A stretch of DNA of 27,482 nt, taken from positions 1-27,482 of the IMG/VR virus record IMGVR_UViG_3300006929_000088, one strand, 5' to 3'. Shown here in pieces: positions 6,592-15,023 of the stretch. This stretch comes from a virus. Each line of letters opens with the position of its first letter. Positions within the stretch are counted from its first letter, which is position 1. The position numbers and the translations under genes were made by a program. Below the pieces are notes generated by a model. It was not told the DNA's origin and searched no databases. It was given only the letters and a program-made list of their open reading frames with translations.

Positions 6592-8985
6592 ATGGGCAGA
6601 GTTATTAAAGTTCAAACGAACTTTGCGGTGGGAGAGATTAACCCGGAGCTAAGAGGCCGAATTGATCTCAAACAATACGAGAGTGCGTTAGAAAGAGCTC
6701 GAAACGTCATTTGCAAACCCCAAGGCTCTGTAGAAAGACGCCCAGGGCTTAGATATGTTTTTACAATCCCATCCGTTGCTGCACCACAATCCGGGGTGCG
6801 TTTAGCCAATTTCGCTTTTTCCACAACCCAAACCTATATGTTTCTGTTTACCGGGACACGCGCTTATATTTTTAAAGAGGGCGTTCAAATTACTAATATT
6901 AACGGAACGGGCAATGATTTCCTTGATTGCTCCTCAAGTGTTAGCGGTGTAACGGATGGCGTGACAAGTGCAAGATTGTCTAATTTATGGTGGACACAAA
7001 GCGCCGATACAATTTTATTGTTTGAGGAAACGATGCAGTCTATAAAAATTGTCCGGGGAGCAAATGATGCAACGTGGACAGTGAGCGATATCGCTTATGA
7101 CTTTATTCCCAAATATGATTTTGTTCCCGCAGCCACAACGCCATCAGCAACCCTTACTCCTTCAGCGGTGACGGGGAATATTACATTAACCGCCAGCAGC
7201 GGTGTATTTACCTCAGATCACGTAAATCAATATATTCAAGCGAATGATAATTTTGGCAGGGCAAAGATAACAGGGTTTACGTCTAGTACCGTTGTTAGTG
7301 CAGTTACAGAAGTTCCCTTTTTCTCAACGTCTGCAATTGCAAGCGGAGCATGGACATTGGAAACGGGCTATGTTGATGCCTGGTCGTCTAGCAAGGGCTG
7401 GCCAAAAACTGCAACTTTCCATGAAGGGCGGTTAATGATTGGCGGTTCTCAATCCCTCCCCACAACAATATGGGGCTCACGGGTGGGGCTTTTCTTTAAT
7501 TTCGATGCAGGGCAATCGCTCGATGATGAGGCATTGCAAGCCACCATTGATACCAATCAAGTTAATGCTTGTGTGGGTATATTCTCCGGGCGTGATCTTC
7601 AAGTCTTTACAACAGGCACAGAATTTATTGTGCCGCAGCTTGACGGTGAACCATTAACACCAACGTCCTTTATTTTCAAACCAAGTACAACCAGAGGGAC
7701 AAAAGAAGGAACGATGCCTGTTTCTACGGAGGGCGGAACATTACATTTGCAACGCGGCGGCAAGGCAATACGTGAGTTTCTTTTTCTTGATGTGGAAGGG
7801 TCCTATGTTTCAAATGATATTTCGCTTTTATCATCGCATCTTTTACAAACCCCTACGCGAATGGCGATGCGGCGCGGAACGAATGTGGATGAGGGTGATT
7901 TGTTATTTTTGGTAAATTCTGGCGATGGCTCAATGGCGGCTTTTTCTATATTGAGAAGTCAAAATGTGATTGCCCCTAGTTTACTGACAACAGATGGCAC
8001 ATTTCTCGATGTTCAAGTTGAAGATGCGGATGCGCCGATTACCTACACAGTGATAAAGCGAACAGTCCCGGATGAAGCAACTTGCACAATTACGGTATCA
8101 GATTATGCAAATATTGCCGTTGGAAGCACAATTATCCTTACAAAACAGGATGGCGATACGGTTACTTTTACAAGTGCCGGAAGCGCCACAACGGATAAGT
8201 GGGTTAGTGCAACTTCTAATAATCAGACAGCAACAAACTTAGCCGCTGCCATTAATGGCAATGCTAATTTTTCTGCATCAGCGTCAAGCGCCGTTGTAAC
8301 AGTCACACGGGCAACAATTGGACGGGATAATTTGACTGTGACCAGTAGCGATACCACACGCCTGGCAAAGACAAACTTTTCAAATACAGAGGTCTATTAT
8401 GTCGAGGTGTTTGATAGCAATTATACCACAGATGCAGCAAAACAATTTACAGCCGCCGCCGCTAATTTGCCATCAACCACAACCGTTAATAGCGGGATTA
8501 ATCAGCTTGAAGATTTTGAGGTTGAAGTTATTGCGGACGATAGCGTTTTGGCCAGCAAAACGGTAGCTAGTAATACAATTGTCAGTGATAGGACCGCAGA
8601 TACATATCTTGAAATTGGCTTAGAATTTCCATCCTTTACCGATTTACTAGCGGGAAGTGCAACAAAAACAACACCGTTGGTGCGAACAATGCCCGTTGAA
8701 ACGCGATTGCCGTCTGGTCCTGTTACGGGAAATAAAAAGAGGATCGTACAAGCAAGTGTAATTATGGATAACACGCAAAGCATGGCCGTAAACGGCAAGG
8801 AACTATTTTTTCGTCGTTTTGATGATATGGCGCTAGATGCTGGAATTGTAAAATTTACCGGAACAAAACGCATTGGTCCGTTTTTGGGATATGATTTTAA
8901 AGGCCAAGTTGAAGTCACCCAAACACAACCTTTGTTTATGACACTGTTATCATTGGATTACCGTGTCAGCGTTGCAACCGATTAA
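6592..8985 (+). CDS. Tail tubular protein B (nozzle, T7 gp12-like) with an inserted domain
   Basis: 797 residues. The start GRVIKVQTNFAVGEINPELRG and the following YESALERARNVICKPQGSVE are hallmarks of the gp12 nozzle family, which forms the beta-propeller tube end of podovirus tails. KTATFHEGRLMIGGSQSLPTT and a VNACVGIFSGRDLQVFTTGTE block are the conserved middle. At about residues 490-593 the family's turn between two strands (ITYTVIKRTV and TEVYYVEVFDSNYTTDAA) is interrupted by a Ser/Thr-rich module with a GDTVTFTSAGSATT...ATNLAAAINGN pattern. That pattern is a beta-rich unit seen in many phage tail and structural proteins. The C-terminal part resumes the nozzle pattern. The start at ATG 6592 is one base after the adaptor stop. 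Confidence 0.9.
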   Translation: MGRVIKVQTNFAVGEINPELRGRIDLKQYESALERARNVICKPQGSVERRPGLRYVFTIPSVAAPQSGVRLANFAFSTTQTYMFLFTGTRAYIFKEGVQITNINGTGNDFLDCSSSVSGVTDGVTSARLSNLWWTQSADTILLFEETMQSIKIVRGANDATWTVSDIAYDFIPKYDFVPAATTPSATLTPSAVTGNITLTASSGVFTSDHVNQYIQANDNFGRAKITGFTSSTVVSAVTEVPFFSTSAIASGAWTLETGYVDAWSSSKGWPKTATFHEGRLMIGGSQSLPTTIWGSRVGLFFNFDAGQSLDDEALQATIDTNQVNACVGIFSGRDLQVFTTGTEFIVPQLDGEPLTPTSFIFKPSTTRGTKEGTMPVSTEGGTLHLQRGGKAIREFLFLDVEGSYVSNDISLLSSHLLQTPTRMAMRRGTNVDEGDLLFLVNSGDGSMAAFSILRSQNVIAPSLLTTDGTFLDVQVEDADAPITYTVIKRTVPDEATCTITVSDYANIAVGSTIILTKQDGDTVTFTSAGSATTDKWVSATSNNQTATNLAAAINGNANFSASASSAVVTVTRATIGRDNLTVTSSDTTRLAKTNFSNTEVYYVEVFDSNYTTDAAKQFTAAAANLPSTTTVNSGINQLEDFEVEVIADDSVLASKTVASNTIVSDRTADTYLEIGLEFPSFTDLLAGSATKTTPLVRTMPVETRLPSGPVTGNKKRIVQASVIMDNTQSMAVNGKELFFRRFDDMALDAGIVKFTGTKRIGPFLGYDFKGQVEVTQTQPLFMTLLSLDYRVSVATD

Positions 8986-8997
8986 AGGGGTATAGAT

Positions 8998-9561
8998 ATG
9001 GCATGGGCAGCATTGGCAATGGCAGTCGTTTCCGCCGTTTCATCCGTTCAAAAAGGCCGTGCAGCAGCCGCGCAAGCTGAAGGCCAGGCACGGGCGTTAG
9101 AAGTTAAGGCTGATTGGACTCGTTTTGAAAGTCGCCAAAAATCATTGGAATATAAAAAACGGGCCGCAGATGAGTTGGAGGCTACATTAATCTATCAATC
9201 AAGAATAAATGCAGCAGCGGGAGCAGGCTTAATGGATCCATTTTCGGGTAATCCAATGGGTTTAAAAATTCAAGCTCTTGACGTTGGTGCAACAAATTTT
9301 GCAATGGCCGAAACCAATGCCACAATTGTCCGCAAGCAAGGGTTGGCACAAGCTGGAATGGAATTAAATCAAGCACAGCAAGTCAGAAAAGCGGGTCAAT
9401 CAGCACGGCGGTCTGGTTATTTTGGGGCTTTGACTGCAATCGGCCAGGGGTTAATGGGATATTCGCAAACGGCAATCCCTTCAACTTCCACGCCACCCAC
9501 TTCTAGTTTTCAGCCTGTCAGCTCTCCAATGTATCCCACCAGCTATCCGGGGTATAAATAA
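8998..9561 (+). CDS. Internal virion (ejection) protein, T7 gp14-like
   Basis: 187 residues with AAAGGGG ahead of ATG 8998. It has a small Ala-rich hydrophobic N-terminus (WAALAMAVVSAVSS), a long helical stretch with KKRAADELEATLIYQSRINA, then GLMDPFSGNPMGLK and a second helical part, and a Pro/Ser-rich tail ending YPGYK. Size, order and pattern match gp14-type proteins, which are ejected first and form the pore part of the trans-envelope channel. Its stop shares one base with the next start (TAATG). Confidence 0.8.
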   Translation: MAWAALAMAVVSAVSSVQKGRAAAAQAEGQARALEVKADWTRFESRQKSLEYKKRAADELEATLIYQSRINAAAGAGLMDPFSGNPMGLKIQALDVGATNFAMAETNATIVRKQGLAQAGMELNQAQQVRKAGQSARRSGYFGALTAIGQGLMGYSQTAIPSTSTPPTSSFQPVSSPMYPTSYPGYK

Positions 9562-11552
9562 TGCCTAAAGGGATGCCTAGACGATCATTATTAGAAGGAT
9601 CCGTATCTCCAGCCGCGATGTCCGTATCTGTGCCTTTATCGAATCCAGAGCTAGATCAAACCATAGCGATGTATAACGATATAAGCGTCCGAGCGAATAG
9701 TTTTTCTGACTCTATGAACAAAATGTCCGCGAAAAAAGCGGAAGCAGCAGGGGCTTCTTTTGGCGCTGTACGGGCCCCTACGCTGGAAGAAATTGAAATA
9801 GCAAAAGAGCTTGGACAGCCTATTAGTCTTCCAGGCAAAGCTGATTCGTTTTCAATTTTTCAACAAGCAGCGCACCAAGCAGGGCTTGCTGTTGTAGAAG
9901 ATAATTATGGTGTATTAGCATCCGCAGCGTTAGCGGAAGAAAGCGCGAAAGCGTCAGCGGATCCAAACATGACACCGGAAATGTATTTAGAACAAATTGA
10001 CGGTGTTGGTGAAAGCTACGTTGATATTCTCAATTCAATTTCACCACGATCAGCAGCCAAGCTACGTGCAAATTTATTTACAGAACGCAATAGAGGCTAT
10101 TTAGCTTTTTCAAAAGCGTTTTTTAAAAAACAAAAAGATGAAGCAAGAAGTTTTGCAGTTATTATGGCTGGCGAAATAGCCGAGGTGTCAAGACTAGAAA
10201 ACCAATTTTCTGGATTTCTTTATACGCCAGGAAATAGCCCTTTTAAAGATTTGGAAGCGCAAAGAGCAAGACAAGTTGAACATCTTAAAAATAATGGAGC
10301 CACACTCGCGGACATTGATAAATTTAATGATCTTTTTAATAAAAATGTTTTAGAAGCACAGCAACAATATGTTGTAGAGAGTATAATGCGCGGTGACTAT
10401 GGCGATATAACTTTATTAGATGCCGCACAAAGTCTAAATCAAAGTAGCTTTGGTAGAGAAGTGTTTGCTCCAAAAGACGGCCAAGAATTTGAAGAGTCCG
10501 CTGAACCAAGAGATGTTTTGCAAAGCGTCTTTAATAACTTGGATAAAAGGGATCAATATGCTGTTACGCTTGAATTAAGGAAAAAACATGATGAGCTTAA
10601 AAACCTGGAAAGGGTTGATGATGCGGCAAAAGAAAAGGAGAGAACGGATCGCATTGAAGTAAGCCATAGTGTTATATGGGATCAAATACAGTATGGGCCT
10701 ACTGAAAACCAATCCGTTCAAGATTGGTATGATAATAGCCGAAGTTTGATAATGAAATCTATTGTTATTCCGCGAGAGGCGGGTGAGGGCGATGATGCTG
10801 ATTTTACCAAAACCGCGTTACTTGCTGATTTAAATGCCGCTTTTGCAAGTCACACGCAACAAAATTCAGAGGGGGAAAAACAGCCAACAGCAGAGCAAGA
10901 TCAATTTTTTCACAACACACTCAACGATATTTTGACAGGTCAATTTACTAAAAAATCTTGGTTAAAAAAGAGAAAGATTATAATGCAACAAGCGAGGGAC
11001 CTTGGTCTGCCACATACCGGAAACCACGGCGTTAATATTAACGCTATTGTTTCTGAATATCGAACATTTGCCGCAGCCCAGAAAACAGAGGTAACAGAGG
11101 CGCTTGCTAATGCTCGTCGGGTGATCTTTATTAAGTTTGGTATTGATGTTGGTATTCTTGGTCTTGATGGGACTCGTTGGCCTAATAAAGACGCACCCGT
11201 TGCTCAAAGAGCAGCGAGTAGAGCTTTTCAAGATGTTCGTATAAAAATCCTTGGAAAAGACGCAAAGAATGAAGATTGGACGGGTGATTTAGATCAGACT
11301 GATGAAAATTCTTATATTAACAAAGCCATTAAATTACGTATGGAAGGTTTACCAACGCCAATCGAAGGATTTGGAGAAGAGGCTGAACTAACCCTTGAAA
11401 CAGTTGACCAAAAAGAACAACAACAACAAGAGGAATATCGCTCATCGCTTGCGAAAGCGGAGCAAGAGTTATTACAGGAAGGACTCAGTGAGCAAGACAG
11501 GGAAAGGCTCATTACAACGATAGAGTTTTATAAAGAAGAATTGGGGTTGTAA
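9561..11552 (+). CDS. Internal virion protein, T7 gp15-like
   Basis: 663 residues, largely helical and charged, with few hydrophobic runs. Motifs used for the call are weak: an N-terminal MPRRSL block, a middle with FTERNRGYLAFSKAFFKKQ, and a Gln/Glu-rich end (EQQQQQEEYRSSLAKAEQEL). The assignment comes mainly from position between the gp14-like and gp16-like genes, from size close to the T7 gp15 class, and from helical composition. This class forms the periplasmic part of the DNA ejection channel. Translation is coupled to the previous gene by a one-base overlap, and the next gene begins four bases after the stop. Confidence 0.7.
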   Translation: MPKGMPRRSLLEGSVSPAAMSVSVPLSNPELDQTIAMYNDISVRANSFSDSMNKMSAKKAEAAGASFGAVRAPTLEEIEIAKELGQPISLPGKADSFSIFQQAAHQAGLAVVEDNYGVLASAALAEESAKASADPNMTPEMYLEQIDGVGESYVDILNSISPRSAAKLRANLFTERNRGYLAFSKAFFKKQKDEARSFAVIMAGEIAEVSRLENQFSGFLYTPGNSPFKDLEAQRARQVEHLKNNGATLADIDKFNDLFNKNVLEAQQQYVVESIMRGDYGDITLLDAAQSLNQSSFGREVFAPKDGQEFEESAEPRDVLQSVFNNLDKRDQYAVTLELRKKHDELKNLERVDDAAKEKERTDRIEVSHSVIWDQIQYGPTENQSVQDWYDNSRSLIMKSIVIPREAGEGDDADFTKTALLADLNAAFASHTQQNSEGEKQPTAEQDQFFHNTLNDILTGQFTKKSWLKKRKIIMQQARDLGLPHTGNHGVNINAIVSEYRTFAAAQKTEVTEALANARRVIFIKFGIDVGILGLDGTRWPNKDAPVAQRAASRAFQDVRIKILGKDAKNEDWTGDLDQTDENSYINKAIKLRMEGLPTPIEGFGEEAELTLETVDQKEQQQQEEYRSSLAKAEQELLQEGLSEQDRERLITTIEFYKEELGL

Positions 11553-11555
11553 GTA

Positions 11556-14500
11556 ATGGCTAACGAAATCTTATTACAAGACCCCAAATATCAGGCGTTT
11601 CTACGGAGAAAATACCCAGACCTTACTGATAGTGAAATTGCTCAAAAATTAGGTTTTTCTGTAGAAAATATGGTTGAGCAAGAACCAGCGCAAAACCAAA
11701 TCCCTGCGGAGGGCGAGGAGACAACTGTTTTAGAAGACGTTGTTGATCGTCTTGAAGAGGTATGGGAAGGGGCCGTGGAAAGTAGTGAGGGTATTCTTGC
11801 TGGCGGTACTAAAGCCGTAAATGCAGCCGTAGATCTAGTGATCGGTGAAGACAATCGTAAAGCAGCGGAAGATTATTTGTTTCCTAATAATTATGTTGCG
11901 CTTGACTCTAGTCGAATTGGTGAATTTTCCTCAGATGTAACTCAATCGCTGATTGGTATTGTTCCGGCAATGAAATTAGTCAGAGCACTAGGCGTTGGAG
12001 GCAAATATATAGGAGCAACCATTGGCGGTGCGGTTGGTGAATTTGTAACTGCTGATGAAGAATTAGCAAAAACTGTTTTAGATATGTTTAAAATAATTCC
12101 CAAGGAATATGGCGGTGAAACGGCTCTTGCGTATGCAGATACAATTGCGGAATGGATGGATGAGCCAGACGGGAATGTTGGCAATTTACGTTCTCGTTTG
12201 GTGGTAGCGGCCCCTGGTGTTGTCATAGGCCCAGCGGTACAAGGAATACTTGATCTAGCTGGCAAAGCATTACGCGCTGGTGGGCAAGTTAAAGCAGATT
12301 TTCTTGCAACAGCAAATGCCGGGCTGCGGGGTTCAGAAGTTCCGGTAACACAGGCGAAAACGGTAGCGGAAACGTCGAGTGAGCGAATATTACAAAATAT
12401 AAGTCCAAAAACCCGCCCCCACAAAAGATTGACATTTGCTGAGGTATATACTCGCTTTATTGATCGTGGCCACCCTCTTGGGCGAGTAGTTAAAGAGCTT
12501 AAAGGAAATGAAGACCTTGCCGCGCACAATGATCCTTATAAAATATGGAGGACAAATATCGTCGGTGAAGGCCGCGCTACCGCTGCGTTAAAATTTGGGC
12601 CGACTGATTACTATACACGGGAAACGATGGGACGTTCATTACAGGATATTCTTAAACCCGTACATGGACAACTGAAAGAGTTTACAGCGTATTCAATCGC
12701 AAGACGGGCAATGGAATTAGAGAAGCGAAATATTAACACAAACATTGACATGGCTGATCGTAAAGCTTTGGTCGGCCAACATAAAAAAGATGGATTGTTT
12801 GCTAAAACTTTTGAAGAGGTTGTAGATTATCAAAATAATGTTTTAAAACAACTGGCCGATACAGGCGTTCTTACAAAAAAACAGTATGAAGCGATACTGA
12901 AGAAAAACAAAGATTATGTCCCAATGTATCGGGAAATGGATGATGGTAAATCCAGTGCGCCTGGTGCGCGGTCTAAAAGACCGATCAAGACCATAAAAGG
13001 TGTCGAAAAAGATTCTACTCGCAATCTTGTCGATCCATTAGAAAGTATAATTTCGGATACTTATCGCTATTCGGAATTAGCTGAAAGAAATCGAATGGCA
13101 ACGGCAATGATTGACCTAGACCCAAATGGATTGTTGTTTACAAAATTAGACCCAAAAACAAAAGCGATTAAAGTAAAACCGGAAGAGGTAGGGCTTTCTA
13201 AAACAATTCGGGGTGGCGTAGAAAATAATCCTGATGAGCTAACTATTTTTAGAAGAGAAGCCGCTCCTGAAAGTGACCGCACGTTTGTTGTGTATAACGA
13301 TGGGAAAGCTCAAATATACGAAGCGCCTGATCCAGAAATAGCGGCGATTTTAAATAACGCAAAACCCAAAGAGGTTGGATATGTTACTAAGGTGATGAAT
13401 GTTCCGGCCCGTGTGTTACGTGCCGGGGCCATTTTAGACCCTGCATTTTTCGTAAAAAATATGATGCGGGATAATATAACAGCGGCGATCTATTCAAAAA
13501 GTGGGTATATTCCTGTTGTAAGCTGGCTTGAAGGTTTCCTGGCAATGGGTTTCAAGAGTAAATCCTATAAACAATGGGTCGCAAATGGAGGAGCAAACGC
13601 TACTTTTGTAGATATTGACCGGAAATATTTGAATACAAACCTTGAAGAATTAACGAAACAAACGGGACTGTTGAAAACTGCGGCAAATGTTGTAAATCCG
13701 CTTAATACATTAAGGTTTTTACGTTTTATGTCTGATGTTTTTGAAAACTCAACTCGCGTTGGTGAGTTTAAAGCAGCAAAAAGACAATTGGGGGATGGTC
13801 CTAATGCGATAGCCGAAGCCGCGTATCGTTCTAGAGAAGTAACTTTGGATTTTGCGAGAATGGGCGATCAAATGAGGGCTATTAATATGATCTCAGCCTT
13901 TACAAATGCCCGTGTCCAGGGGTGGGATAGATTAGCAAGAGAGTTTAGAGACAACCCTAAAAAAGCAGTTATTAAATCTGCGATGCTAATTACGGCTCCC
14001 GCCGTTTATTTGTGGTTCGATAATCATAGTACCCCCGAAAAAGCCGAAGTGTATAGAAATCTACCCGATTGGCAAAAAGACATATTTTTTATTGTTCAGT
14101 CGGGCGACACGGTGTACCGGATTCCAAAGGCATTTGAGCAAGGTATAATTTTCGGAACATATGCTGAGAGAATATTAGATATTGCACATGGTGAAACGAA
14201 GATGACTTTGCCAAATATGAAAAAAGCGTTTTTAGATCCATTATGGTCAGATACGGGGTCTGGTCTTGTTCCCCAGGCATTATCTCCTTTAATAGAAAAC
14301 TTAGCGAATTACGATATTTTTAGAGGAGGGCCACTTATACCAAGGGACCAAGAGCGTTTGTTAAGTGTCGATCAACAAACAATATATACATCAGAAAGTG
14401 CCAAAGCGATTGCCAGAGGATTTGATGACTTGGGAGTGACAGGACGTATCGTTTCACCCATAGGCATTGAAAATTTTGTGGGTAGTATGTCCGGTACATT

Positions 14501-14984
14501 GGGCCGTCGAGCCTTTGATCTTGTGGACCGTGTTTTAGGTGCGACAGAAGTTGTAGACGAACCCGCGTTGCCGCGCCGTTCAGTTTTACAAGGCGCTTTT
14601 CTTGATTCCTTTATAATACGGTATCCCAACCTTTCATTAGCGCCACTTACTGAGTTTTGGAATGATCTTAATGATGCAAACAAAGTTATTGCTTCCATTA
14701 GCAAGCGAATAGACCGTTTAAATATAGACCGGGCTAAAAAACTGGTACTTAGCAATGTCTATCCCGAATCCGCAGTTATAAAAGGGTTTGAAGAAGATTT
14801 CCGTAATCTCAGGAAATCTATTGATGTAATTTTAGTAAGTCCAAAGCTATTACCCGAACAGAAAACAGAACTTACAGATAAGCTAATTTTTAAAATGGTA
14901 GATATTGCAAACAAAGCAAAAGATACTGTTGAAAAAATGAAGAAAAACGAAAAGGAAGATAATAGAAGTTTTAAGGTTAACTAA
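11556..14984 (+). CDS. Large internal virion protein (T7 gp16-like position) with LPD38-like region
   Basis: 1142 residues, the largest gene in the window and third of the ejection set. The N-terminus (LLQDPKYQAFLRRKYPDL) is followed by a glycine-rich hydrophobic region at about 140-175 and long helical segments. Residues about 710-900 contain LNTLRFLRFMSDVFENSTRV, SREVTLDFARMGDQMRAINM and ISAFTNARVQGWDRLAREF. These resemble the large polyvalent-protein-associated domain LPD38 found in giant phage ejection proteins. I see no lytic transglycosylase ES..P motif at the N-terminus, so unlike T7 gp16 the wall-cutting activity may lie elsewhere, possibly in the lysozyme-like gene at 20524. The C-terminus is Lys/Glu-rich. 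Confidence 0.8.
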   Translation: MANEILLQDPKYQAFLRRKYPDLTDSEIAQKLGFSVENMVEQEPAQNQIPAEGEETTVLEDVVDRLEEVWEGAVESSEGILAGGTKAVNAAVDLVIGEDNRKAAEDYLFPNNYVALDSSRIGEFSSDVTQSLIGIVPAMKLVRALGVGGKYIGATIGGAVGEFVTADEELAKTVLDMFKIIPKEYGGETALAYADTIAEWMDEPDGNVGNLRSRLVVAAPGVVIGPAVQGILDLAGKALRAGGQVKADFLATANAGLRGSEVPVTQAKTVAETSSERILQNISPKTRPHKRLTFAEVYTRFIDRGHPLGRVVKELKGNEDLAAHNDPYKIWRTNIVGEGRATAALKFGPTDYYTRETMGRSLQDILKPVHGQLKEFTAYSIARRAMELEKRNINTNIDMADRKALVGQHKKDGLFAKTFEEVVDYQNNVLKQLADTGVLTKKQYEAILKKNKDYVPMYREMDDGKSSAPGARSKRPIKTIKGVEKDSTRNLVDPLESIISDTYRYSELAERNRMATAMIDLDPNGLLFTKLDPKTKAIKVKPEEVGLSKTIRGGVENNPDELTIFRREAAPESDRTFVVYNDGKAQIYEAPDPEIAAILNNAKPKEVGYVTKVMNVPARVLRAGAILDPAFFVKNMMRDNITAAIYSKSGYIPVVSWLEGFLAMGFKSKSYKQWVANGGANATFVDIDRKYLNTNLEELTKQTGLLKTAANVVNPLNTLRFLRFMSDVFENSTRVGEFKAAKRQLGDGPNAIAEAAYRSREVTLDFARMGDQMRAINMISAFTNARVQGWDRLAREFRDNPKKAVIKSAMLITAPAVYLWFDNHSTPEKAEVYRNLPDWQKDIFFIVQSGDTVYRIPKAFEQGIIFGTYAERILDIAHGETKMTLPNMKKAFLDPLWSDTGSGLVPQALSPLIENLANYDIFRGGPLIPRDQERLLSVDQQTIYTSESAKAIARGFDDLGVTGRIVSPIGIENFVGSMSGTLGRRAFDLVDRVLGATEVVDEPALPRRSVLQGAFLDSFIIRYPNLSLAPLTEFWNDLNDANKVIASISKRIDRLNIDRAKKLVLSNVYPESAVIKGFEEDFRNLRKSIDVILVSPKLLPEQKTELTDKLIFKMVDIANKAKDTVEKMKKNEKEDNRSFKVN

Positions 14985-15023
14985 AATGTCAAAAGGTAAT
15001 ATTATATATATAGGAAGTAGACA

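Noticed and set aside
11942-12529. - strand open frame (195 residues) within the large ejection protein gene
   Set aside because: Shadow of a well supported + strand gene; no motif or start signal.
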